DNA of 64,000 nt from Oceanospirillum multiglobuliferum (GTDB lineage Bacteria; Pseudomonadota; Gammaproteobacteria; Pseudomonadales; Halomonadaceae), in assembly GCF_900167095.1 (NCBI RefSeq), contig NZ_FUXG01000002.1:124001-188000 (forward strand), in the 5' to 3' direction. Positions 29,952-39,000 of this stretch are shown here, piece after piece. Position 1 is the stretch's first letter; every line of letters begins with the position of its first letter. Made by a program: the position numbers and the translations under genes. The notes beneath the pieces were generated by a model. That model searched no databases. It was not told where the DNA came from and saw only the letters and a program-made list of their open reading frames with translations.

Positions 29952-30620
29952 ATGGATAAGGCATTTTGGCATCAGCGGTGGCAAGAGGAGCGTATTGGCT
30001 TTCACCGTGATGAAGTACATCCGGCGTTGCCTGCGTACTGGTCTTATCCTCCGCATGGGGATTCTGGCGTGGTCTTTGTGCCGTTGTGTGGCAAATCAAA
30101 TGATATGGTTTGGCTTGCCCAGCAGGGATGGCAGGTGATTGGTGTGGAGTTGAGTGCGAAAGCGATAGAGGCTTTTTTTGAAGCGCAACACTTAACGCCA
30201 GTTCGCACGGAGGTGGCTGATCATCTCAGCTGTTATGAAGCAGGTGCCTACCGAATCTATTGTGGCGACATCTTTCATTTGCATCGAAAGCAGTTGGCTC
30301 AGGTTTGTGCTGTGTATGACCGAGCCGCATTGGTGGCGCTACCGGAGGCGATGCGTCAGCGTTATGCTTTTCATCTGGCGCAAATGCTATCCCCTGGTGT
30401 TCGCATGTTGCTGGTTAGCTTAGAACACGATAATCCATCAGGCCCTCCCTTTTCGGTTGAGCTGGAGGAGTTGACTTGGTTGTTTGGGGCTAACTTTGAA
30501 GTCAAAATTTTGGCGCATTTGCCAGAAGATGAGCGTCAGGTGGTTGATGTCGTCTATCAGTTGGTGCGTAAAGGTAAGCAAAATCTAAAAGAAGTGATGC
30601 GTAAAATAAAGTCTGAGTAA
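29952..30620 (+). CDS. tpm: Thiopurine S-methyltransferase
   Basis: A SAM-dependent methyltransferase of 222 residues with the bacterial TPMT signature: FWHQRWQEERIGFHRDEVHP at the start, VFVPLCGKSNDMVWLAQQGW (SAM loop), VIGVELSAKAIEAFF and IYCGDIFHL. Bacterial members methylate thiopurines and metalloids such as selenite or tellurite. GGGGGAG precedes the ATG. It follows the DUF1820 gene by 50 bp and converges on prc, with a terminator between. Confidence 0.93.
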   Translation: MDKAFWHQRWQEERIGFHRDEVHPALPAYWSYPPHGDSGVVFVPLCGKSNDMVWLAQQGWQVIGVELSAKAIEAFFEAQHLTPVRTEVADHLSCYEAGAYRIYCGDIFHLHRKQLAQVCAVYDRAALVALPEAMRQRYAFHLAQMLSPGVRMLLVSLEHDNPSGPPFSVELEELTWLFGANFEVKILAHLPEDERQVVDVVYQLVRKGKQNLKEVMRKIKSE

Positions 30621-30639
30621 ACTTGGCAGGCTTCGCGAT

Positions 30640-30674
30640 AAAAAATAGGGTGAATGCCTGTCGCATTCACCCTA
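30640..30674 (-). terminator. Terminator of prc (minus strand)
   Basis: TAGGGTGAATG and CATTCACCCTA form a perfect 11-bp stem with a 7-base loop. On the minus strand the stem is followed by TTTTT, so it ends prc transcription; on the plus strand, serving tpm, the T run is poor. Confidence 0.87.
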
Positions 30675-30688
30675 GTCTTAAATGCTAT

Positions 30689-32758
30689 CTACTGCTGAGC
30701 TGTAACAGCGGTTTGATTTAGCTTTATCATATCCAAGATAATCCGACCGGACTCGACAAGTTCAGCATCTTGATTTGGATCGTCTTTTTTATCTTCGTGC
30801 TCATTTAACTCCTTAATCAGCTCCAAACCTTTTGCTTTACGACGTTGGTTTTCTAGCGCTAATTGCTGCGCCTCAATCCGTTTGGTTTCAGCTTGTCGAG
30901 TTTGCTCATTTAGGCTGATACTTTTAATGCTGCGTGTTTGTTCAATTAGCTTAGTTTGCTCAGCCAGAAAGATTAAGTCTGGGTCTTGTAGGCTACGCTT
31001 TTGGTGATTTTCACGTAACGCTGGTAGCCATGTAGGAAGTTGAACATAAAACTTGTGCGGTACTTGTTTGACTTGATCCCAAGGTAGAGCAAACTCTAAC
31101 GCACTTTCGCCCACTTCTTTATGGTCGAATAGGTTGGGGAACATAATGTCGGGTACAACGCCTTTATGCTGCGTGCTTTCGCCTGAGATACGGTAGAACT
31201 TGGCGCGTGTCAGTTTCAGTTGCCCATGATCTAAAGGTGTCACAGATTGCACTGTGCCTTTACCAAAGGTTTGACCACCGATTACGACGCCTCTCTGATA
31301 ATCTTGAATGGCGCCCGCAAAAATTTCGGACGCAGAGGCGCTTAAGCGGTTGACCAATACTGCCAGTGGGCCGTTGTAAACAATGCTGTTGTCTGAGTCG
31401 CCTAATATATCAATACGACCCTCTGCACTGCGCACTTGTACGGTTGGGCCTCTATCAATAAATAAACCAACCAATGAGTTGGCTTCTTGCAATGCACCGC
31501 CGCCATTGTTGCGTAGATCAATAATTAAACCGTCAATACCTTCGGCTTCTAGCTCTGTAATTAAACGGGCTACATCTCGAGTGGTGCTGCGGTAGTTTTC
31601 AGCACCTTGACGCCACGCCTCAAAGTCAACATAGAAGGCTGGAATATCAATAACTCCAATACGGCGGTTTTGGCCGTTTTGATCTAAGGTGACAATGGAT
31701 TTTTTCGCAGCTTGATCTTCTAGCTTCACAGTATTACGAACAATCGCAATCTCTTTGCTTTGGCTATTATCAGCCGCATTGGCTGGAATAACTTGCAGGC
31801 GTACGGTGCTGGCTCTAGGATCGCGGATTAAGTCGACAACTTCGTCTAAACGCCAACCTATCACATCAACTATCTCTCCATTTTCTTGACCTACACCAAT
31901 GATGCGGTCGGCAGGTTTCAGCTCTCCTGCTAGGTCTGCTGGGCCACCGGGTACAAGACTGACCACTTTTGTGAACTCATCTTCAGATTGCAATAATGCA
32001 CCAATGCCATCTAATGAGAGTTTCATGCGGATATTAAAAGTCTCTGAACTGCGTGGTGATAGGTATTGCGTATGTGGGTCGTAAAGCTGGGTGTAGGCGT
32101 TCATGAACACTTGAAAGACATCTTCATCACGTGTTTGTTGAACTCTCGTCAGTTGGCTTTGTAGGCGTCGTGTTAAGGTTTTGCGTGCCTCTGCAACGGT
32201 TTTACCTGATAGTTTTAAGCTAAGAAGGCTGTTTGTGAGGCGCTTCTTCCACAGCTTGTTTAATTCAGCTTCTGTCGCTGCCCAAGGTGAGTCTGTGCGG
32301 TCCAATAGCAGTGTTTCTTTGCCGTCAAATACAAAGTCATCTGGGAATGATTCTAGGTCAACCAACTGTTGTTCAATACGCTTAACCAGCTTCTTCTGGT
32401 AAGTGTTATAAATTTCGAAGGCTGCTTGTAAATCACCTTTTTGCAGGTCGTCGTCTAGCTGATTACGATACTGTTCATAGTTGTCGATTTCAGCTTGAGT
32501 AAAATAAGCTTTAGAGCCATCAAGTAGTTTCAAATAATGGTCAAGAATTTGTGCTGAAAGTGCATCATCTAATTTGATCTCTCGATAATGACCATAACCA
32601 AGGCGCTCTACTACATCTTTAGCAGCTTGCCGTTGTTCTTGGCTTGCACTGAGCTGACCTACAGCGGCATTTTCTGCAAAACTGTAGACGCTGAATATAG
32701 ACAGAAAAGTCAGTATTAAAGCGCGGGGCAAACCTAATGGGATAACCTTGGATAACAT
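30689..32758 (-). CDS. prc: Tail-specific periplasmic protease Prc (Tsp)
   Basis: A 689-residue exported carboxy-terminal processing protease. The signal peptide (residues 1-28, ending FSVYSFAEN) leads to an N-terminal helical domain, then a PDZ domain with LDGIGALLQSEDEFTKV and GGPADLAGELKPADRIIGVG. The S41 catalytic region has DLRNNGGG, NRLSASASEIF (catalytic Ser near 475) and QTFGKGTVQ (Lys near 500). The C-terminal part carries Lys/Glu/Gln-rich helices typical of E. coli Prc. It trims periplasmic proteins and, with adaptor lipoproteins, controls peptidoglycan hydrolases. The LbcA-like adaptor candidate is encoded at 52.2 kb. Confidence 0.95.
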   Translation of the reverse strand: MLSKVIPLGLPRALILTFLSIFSVYSFAENAAVGQLSASQEQRQAAKDVVERLGYGHYREIKLDDALSAQILDHYLKLLDGSKAYFTQAEIDNYEQYRNQLDDDLQKGDLQAAFEIYNTYQKKLVKRIEQQLVDLESFPDDFVFDGKETLLLDRTDSPWAATEAELNKLWKKRLTNSLLSLKLSGKTVAEARKTLTRRLQSQLTRVQQTRDEDVFQVFMNAYTQLYDPHTQYLSPRSSETFNIRMKLSLDGIGALLQSEDEFTKVVSLVPGGPADLAGELKPADRIIGVGQENGEIVDVIGWRLDEVVDLIRDPRASTVRLQVIPANAADNSQSKEIAIVRNTVKLEDQAAKKSIVTLDQNGQNRRIGVIDIPAFYVDFEAWRQGAENYRSTTRDVARLITELEAEGIDGLIIDLRNNGGGALQEANSLVGLFIDRGPTVQVRSAEGRIDILGDSDNSIVYNGPLAVLVNRLSASASEIFAGAIQDYQRGVVIGGQTFGKGTVQSVTPLDHGQLKLTRAKFYRISGESTQHKGVVPDIMFPNLFDHKEVGESALEFALPWDQVKQVPHKFYVQLPTWLPALRENHQKRSLQDPDLIFLAEQTKLIEQTRSIKSISLNEQTRQAETKRIEAQQLALENQRRKAKGLELIKELNEHEDKKDDPNQDAELVESGRIILDMIKLNQTAVTAQQ

Positions 32759-33054
32759 TCACTTCTCCAGTAGCAAAACCTCGAAGACAACAGCAAGGCT
32801 TTATTCTGTTATTTTTTAGAGTTTAGGTCGTAGACTGTGTTACAGCATGCTCAAATCGAGAGTTTCTATCTGTATATATTGACTAATGTGCTCAAAAACA
32901 AGTTACAAACAGAATAAGCTCAGCTTCGACAGATTTTGATATAGTACACCATGATGCAGGATTTATTTCATGCTTCGTCCATTTACAAGCCCTGCATAAT
33001 TTATCAACGGCTCGCTTGTTTAAATATTGTTTTTCTCTATCCCTAGGTGTATTG

Positions 33055-34344
33055 ATGACTGAGCACGATTTTAATCAGCAATTGTTGGCTTTTTTAGATG
33101 CTTCGCCAACACCATTTCATGCGACCCAAAAAATGCTTGAGCAGTTTTTAGCTGCAGGCTATCAGTCTTTAGATGAGCGTGATACTTGGTCATTACAGTC
33201 AGGTGGTCGCTATGTGGTTACACGCAACGCTTCTTCTTTGGTGGCCTTTACTTTGCCTTCAGACCCTGTTGTAACAGGTTTTCGTTTGATGGGCGCGCAT
33301 ACCGATAGCCCTTGCTTAAAAATAAAAACACAGCCAGAACAAGTCACAAAAGGTTATTTACGCTTAGGTGTTGAAACCTATGGTGGTGTTTTGCTGAGTA
33401 CTTGGTTTGACCGTGACTTGTCGATTGCAGGTCGCGTTTCTTATCAGTCGACAGCAGGTGAAATCAAACATCAGTTGATTAACTTTAAGCGTCCGGTAGG
33501 TGTAATTCCAAATCTGGCGATTCACTTAAATCGAGAGGTAAATAATGGTGTTGCGATTAATGCGCAAACCCAGTTGCCTGTGATGGTGATGCAGCTAGGT
33601 GAAGGCGAAAAGGGTTCTTTTAATGAGATTCTTTTGCAGCAGTTGCAAACGGAAGGTGTGTCAGATGCTGAGCAAATTTTAGAGCATGACTGTATTCTGT
33701 TTGATACTCAAAAAGCAGCCGTTGTGGGTTTGCAGAATGATTTTATAACGTCGGCGCGCTTGGATAATTTGCTGAGCTGTTTTATTGGTATGCAGTCGAT
33801 GTTGTCTGGTGGTGATGCAGTAGCGTCAGTATTGGTTTGTAATGATCATGAAGAAGTAGGCAGTTTAAGTGCTTCTGGTGCGCAAGGGCCGTTGTTGAAG
33901 TCTATTCTGAAACGAGTGGCTCAAACAGAGGAGCGCTATCAGCAGATGATCGCCGCCTCTATGATGATCTCTTGCGATAATGCTCATGGTATTCACCCTA
34001 ATCATGCTGCTTTACATGATGATAATCATGCGCCGCTACTCAATGCGGGGCCAGTGATTAAGCTAAACGCTAACCAGCGCTATGCTTCGAATAGCGAAAC
34101 CTCTGCTTGGTTTAAATGGGTTTGCCAGCAAGCTAGTGTTCCAGTGCAAAGCTTTATCATGCGCAGTGATTTGGCTTGTGGTAGTACCATTGGCCCTATT
34201 ACTTCTGCTGAGCTAGGCGTAAGAACGGTTGATGTGGGTGTGCCGCAGTTTGCAATGCATTCAATTCGAGAGTTAGCAGGTACGAAAGACGCTTATCATT
34301 TGATGAAGGCTCTGGTGTACTTCCTGCAAATTGAACGTATCTAA
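33055..34344 (+). CDS. apeB: M18-family aminopeptidase
   Basis: A cytoplasmic zinc aminopeptidase. Conserved segments: LMGAHTDSPCLKIK (first metal His/Asp), WFDRDLSIAGRV, ARLDNLLSC, CNDHEEVGSLSASGAQGP (catalytic Glu-Glu) and MRSDLACGSTIGPI and FAMHSIRELAG at the C terminus. ATG 33055 gives 429 residues, equal to the P. aeruginosa protein as I recall it; the frame extends upstream to a TTG without support. It is divergent from prc with 296 bp between. Confidence 0.93.
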   Translation: MTEHDFNQQLLAFLDASPTPFHATQKMLEQFLAAGYQSLDERDTWSLQSGGRYVVTRNASSLVAFTLPSDPVVTGFRLMGAHTDSPCLKIKTQPEQVTKGYLRLGVETYGGVLLSTWFDRDLSIAGRVSYQSTAGEIKHQLINFKRPVGVIPNLAIHLNREVNNGVAINAQTQLPVMVMQLGEGEKGSFNEILLQQLQTEGVSDAEQILEHDCILFDTQKAAVVGLQNDFITSARLDNLLSCFIGMQSMLSGGDAVASVLVCNDHEEVGSLSASGAQGPLLKSILKRVAQTEERYQQMIAASMMISCDNAHGIHPNHAALHDDNHAPLLNAGPVIKLNANQRYASNSETSAWFKWVCQQASVPVQSFIMRSDLACGSTIGPITSAELGVRTVDVGVPQFAMHSIRELAGTKDAYHLMKALVYFLQIERI

Positions 34345-34445
34345 AGTGAAAATCTCTCAGCCAAGGAGGGTTGAGAGAGGTTGATGAGGTTTGTACTTGA
34401 TATGAAACCGATCAGCCTGAAGTACTGGTGCACCAATTCTAGACG

Positions 34446-34467
34446 AAAAAAAACCGGTGTTAACCGG
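34446..34467 (-). terminator. Terminator after tRNA-Asn
   Basis: On the minus strand CCGGT-TAAC-ACCGG is followed by eight T residues. It lies 13 bases after the tRNA 3' end. Confidence 0.85.
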
Positions 34468-34480
34468 CTGATTAGAAGGT

Positions 34481-34556
34481 TGGCTCCCCGAGCAGGACTT
34501 GAACCTGCGACCAATAGATTAACAGTCTACTGCTCTACCGACTGAGCTATCAGGGA
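34481..34556 (-). tRNA. tRNA-Asn (GTT)
   Basis: A 76-nt cloverleaf read on the minus strand. The acceptor stem pairs TCCCTGA with TCGGGGA, the T arm contains GGTTCAAGTCC, the anticodon is GTT and CCA is encoded. It has its own promoter and terminator. Confidence 0.97.
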
Positions 34557-34580
34557 ACTGTGCTTAACCTTCGAGAGCGA

Positions 34581-34608
34581 ATTATACAGATCAAAAAATA
34601 TGAGTCAA
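34581..34608 (-). promoter_or_regulatory. Sigma-70 promoter of tRNA-Asn
   Basis: On the minus strand TTGACT (34608-34603) and a perfect TATAAT (34586-34581) are separated by 16 bp, about 25 bp upstream of the tRNA. Confidence 0.85.
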
Positions 34609-34713
34609 CACCAAATTTTGTTGTTTTGATTATTTTTTAAAGATTATCGCCTTGGCAGGACTCAAAATATCCAAAATTAATGGTACTATTAATTTATCAG
34701 CATAATTTTTCAG

Positions 34714-36093
34714 ATGTGGTACATCATGAGTACTCTAAAAGTATTGTTAATATATGTAATGTTGTGTCTTAGCATTCCATCCTACCTCTATGCATCAGAG
34801 AAAACAGAGGCGTTAAATGCATTAAAAGATAAAGCTCTATTTTATCTTGCGCAGGGTCAAGCTGAAAAAGCATATCAAACTCTAAAACCTGCAGAGCTGG
34901 CCTACTCTGGAGATGCTCAGTTCAACTACTTGTTAGGTATATCTGCAATTGATGCAGGACACCCTGGTGATGCATCTTGGATTTTTGAGCGAGTAGTGGC
35001 GGTAATGCCTCATCATGCTGGAGCTAGAATGGGTATGGCTCGCGCTTTTTTTCAGCTTAAAGATTATGAAAATGCTAGAAAAGAGTTCTTGTTGCTAAAA
35101 ACGATGTCACCTCCTGAATCCGCGTCTCAAGCTATTGAAAAATATTTAGCCGAGATAGATCGTATCACAGAGAAAAAATCCACTTGGCTATTTAATGGTC
35201 TGGTCTACTCTGCTGTAGGTCACGACTCAAATGTTAATGGTGCCCCCACCTCTGAGAAAATTCTGCCTGCACCTTGGATGCAGTTGTTTCTAACTGTTTT
35301 AGGTAGTCCTGATGGTACGATTGCAATAGACCAAGAGAAAAGCAGCGCATATTTAGAGGTTGGTACGTCCAATAAGGCGACTTATAAAAAGCCTGAAACT
35401 TGGTCTTTTTGGGGGCAAGTCAAGGCTAAAAACAAAGAATTGCAAAGGTATAATGAGTTCTCATCCAGAAACATTGAGTTGGCAATAGGCTCTCTTTGGG
35501 TAAAAGATAGCCATAGTATCAATAGTGAGCTGGGGCTGAGTTATGTATGGCGAGGCTCAACTCTAAACAATAAGATACTTAGCTTACAGAGCAGCTATAG
35601 TTACTCTCTCAATCCAAGAACCCTAGTGGGTGGCTATCTATTCTTAGCGGACCAACAATACTTAGAGTCTAGTAGCAATAACGGAGTGTTAAGTACAGTA
35701 GGGGTTAGTGGTAGCTATATTTGGGGGCAGTATCGTCCTGTTGTACTGCAGGGTAATTTTTATGCAGGCCAAGATAAAGCTGTTAGCTCGCGCCCAGAAG
35801 GTGATAAGTCTCTTTTCGGCAGCAGAGTTGGATTGCAGTTTATTTACAATCAGCAACACTCTTTTAGTACGAGCGTCTCCTGGTCAGATAGCCGATATGC
35901 GAAAGAAAATAGTATTTTTGAGAAAACGCGCACAGAACAGCAGTTAAGTTATGCATTAGGCTATACTTGGAGCGTCAACAAGTCATTTTCTCTAAGTACA
36001 AGAATCAGTCGAAGTGATACTGACTCGAATATTGCGCTTTATGATAGTGAAAAGAGTGAGATTTTTCTGCGAGCAGATTACGTTTATCAATAA
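34714..36093 (+). CDS. Exported TPR plus outer-membrane beta-barrel protein, Slam/DUF560-like
   Basis: A 459-residue protein with a signal peptide (core LLIYVMLCLSI, cleavage near SYLYA-SE). Residues 30-145 are TPR-like helices (ALFYLAQGQAEKAYQTL, GDASWIFERVVAVMPHHAGARMGMA). From about 160 to the end it alternates polar and aromatic residues as in an outer-membrane barrel, with the DUF560-like opening GLVYSAVGHDSNVN near 170 and an aromatic last strand FLRADYVYQ. This order, TPR then barrel, is that of surface lipoprotein assembly modulators (Slam). The giant repeat protein starts 5 bp after its stop. ATG 34714 and ATG 34726 are both possible; neither has a strong ribosome-binding site. Assignment to Slam is by architecture, not alignment. 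Confidence 0.7.
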   Translation: MWYIMSTLKVLLIYVMLCLSIPSYLYASEKTEALNALKDKALFYLAQGQAEKAYQTLKPAELAYSGDAQFNYLLGISAIDAGHPGDASWIFERVVAVMPHHAGARMGMARAFFQLKDYENARKEFLLLKTMSPPESASQAIEKYLAEIDRITEKKSTWLFNGLVYSAVGHDSNVNGAPTSEKILPAPWMQLFLTVLGSPDGTIAIDQEKSSAYLEVGTSNKATYKKPETWSFWGQVKAKNKELQRYNEFSSRNIELAIGSLWVKDSHSINSELGLSYVWRGSTLNNKILSLQSSYSYSLNPRTLVGGYLFLADQQYLESSSNNGVLSTVGVSGSYIWGQYRPVVLQGNFYAGQDKAVSSRPEGDKSLFGSRVGLQFIYNQQHSFSTSVSWSDSRYAKENSIFEKTRTEQQLSYALGYTWSVNKSFSLSTRISRSDTDSNIALYDSEKSEIFLRADYVYQ

Positions 36094-36098
36094 CAGAA

Positions 36099-39000
36099 AT
36101 GTTTAACATTGAACTATTAGTGACTACTATGATTTCTAAAATCGCTATAGATGCCAGAAAAATATACCAAATTCCATTGTTACTCATCGTTTTTAGTGGT
36201 TTTGCGTGGGCCGGTGAAGCAGGCAAAATTTTATTTGTTCACGGTAAAGTAAATATCATTAGCGCATCGGGTGAAAGTAGGCTGGCGGAGAGAGGCGCTT
36301 CCGTCTTTGAGGGTGATAAAATAGTTTCTGAAGCAGCCAGTAGCATGCAGTTGAAAATGATCGATAGCGGCTACTTAGCAATTCGTCCATCAAGCGTTAT
36401 AAGGCTTGATGAATATCGTTTTGAGCAGAAGGAAAACGATACTGCGCAAGCATCACTTTTGAAGGGTGGTATTCGCTCAATTACAGGTGTAATAGGTAAA
36501 ACAAAAAAAGAGAGCTTCAAGCTTAGAACGCCTGTCGCAACTATAGGTATCAGAGGAACTGACTTAGAACTTTACTACTTACCACAGAAAAGCCGTGCGG
36601 GTTCAGTCAATGGTGCGTATTTAAGAATTAACTCTGGTCGAGGTTATATTCAAACCCAAGCAGGAGTGCAGTTTGTCAGCTCAAATCAGGTTGCTTTTGC
36701 AACGAATAGCCAACAGCTACCTACACTGATTAATAATCCACCAAAGTTTTTCAATGACCCAAATGAGGACCCTCTCGCTGATACTGGAGGTGAAGGCTCA
36801 ATAAGTGATGAAGGTGAGGCCAATCCCCGTCAAGTACCACCTGAGGATGTTCGTAGTGGAAATACCACGCCAGACTCAACTAGTTTAAATGCAAAGCCGA
36901 AAGCTAAAGAGCGCTCTGAACCTAGTGTTGTAAATTATAGTTTACCGCCGGACATGCAAGAAAGCTGGCGTATTAATGATATAGAGGAACCTGTTGAGGT
37001 CAGCTATCACGAGCCAACATTTTCTGTTGTCGACAATACCGTTAAAGATATTGAAAATAAAACGCCTGATACCACAAACGGTCAAGATCCAGGTGTGATT
37101 GATGGAGAAGCACCTAAGGATCCAATTGAAGTCAGCAAACCTAAAGGAAGATATAACTACTCAACTAAGCCTAGCTTTTCTGGTCAGAACCTAAGTGATA
37201 GTAGTGAAGCCGCACTGGCTATTGATTTTGATAGCGGTATTGTGAACTACAGCCTGTCTTTATTCTTTAAGCCTGAAGCAGGTCGACAAGTGGCAAAAGC
37301 TTCTTCAGAGAATGGGGGGGAATGGTCATTTAAAGGAACAGGCAATATATCAGATCTAAATACCAGCGGCTTAGTATTAAGTGGTTATTACCTCGACTAT
37401 ACCGACCAGAAAAAGTATAGCGCTGGTGGTGTATGGAAAGGAATGTTCACAGGTGACAATGCTGAGAGCTTCACAGGCTCTCTTGATCTCTTTACGCTGG
37501 ATAACAGTCTATCATTTTCTGGTACTAGTACATCGACTAATCGTGATCAGAGCACTATTAACTTTCTCAGTGGTTTCAGCGAGAACAGTAACAATATTGT
37601 TGGCTATATACAAAGCGATAAAAACAGTGACGTATTAAGTAACTATCAACTCTGGCAGGAAAATGGACAACTTGTGGCTTTAGTTCATAAAGCTAATCAA
37701 GGACAGCTTCTTGCTGATAGTGCTGTTGAAAAAGGCCTTTTAGCAGGTGGTGCAACCGTAACGTGGGGGCACTGGCAAACAGGCTGGAGTACATTTGATG
37801 GCCAAGACTTATTGCCGCAAGCCACGCCTCTTCACTATATATATGCTGACAACTTAAGCGATAGTGCTGTACTTAAAGATAGGCAAGGTACCTATCTCTT
37901 TAATAATATAGACAGCTCCGTTAGTAATAGCCTCAGTGAGATCAGTACCTTATCCGGTGACTTAACAGTAGATTTTAGCACTAAGGAAGCGCATTTAGAG
38001 TTTGTGAGCAAATTTAGCCAGAGTAGCTGGAGTGCGGCCGGAAGGGGCAGTATTGCCAGCTTACAGTTGGGGGAGTTCTCAATATCTGGGCTACGTACTA
38101 GCATACAGGACAGCACTACTGAGGCTGCATCAGGCAAAGTCCTTGGCCAATTCTCAGGTGAAAATTTAAATAGTCTATGGGGGCATTTTAGCTTAACAAG
38201 TCCGACCGACTATCTAAGTGGTGTATATGCCTTCAGTAATCCAAAGCTAATTGACTATCTAGCTGATCTAACTCTAGCTGGTTCAAAACTAGGCTACTTG
38301 CTAGAAGGACCGTCGGTAAGTAGCCTAGATGACTATGATTTGTGGCAGAGTGATAACATGCTTTTGGGCGCTGTTAACAGAACATCTCAAGAGCAGAAAG
38401 TCACCAAAGTTACAACTCAGAAAATAGTGCCCTCGGGAGAAAGTAGGGTCGTTTGGGGAAGTTGGCTGCAAGGTTGGAATCGTATTAACGACCAAGTACT
38501 GACTCAGCACCTCACTCCTATACAATATATATACGCCGATAGCTTAAGTGATAACTCAATTATTACGAATCGTTTAGGTACTTATAGTTCCAGTCATATT
38601 GACGGTATTGCTTCTAATAGTATCGCAGAGCTTGGAGATCTTTCTGGCAATGTTAATATTGACTTTAGTGCACATAGCGCAGATTTAGATATTTTAAGCA
38701 ACATTGGCAATGATACTTGGACTGCATCTGGAAAGGGGCCAATTAGTAGCTTGCAGGCTGGTCAGTTTGGGCTAATAGGGCAACGTAAAAATAACCAAAA
38801 TGACTCTTCAGAGGATGCCTCTGGACTAATACTTGGACATTTCTCTGGTGCAAACTTAGATACTCTTTGGGGGCACTTCCGATTAACCAGCAATACAGAT
38901 CAACTTAATGGCGTATATGCATTTAGTGACTTCAACTTAGATGGATATTTATCTGGCCTTAAAAAAGATGACCGAACGATTACTGGATATTTGTTAGAAG

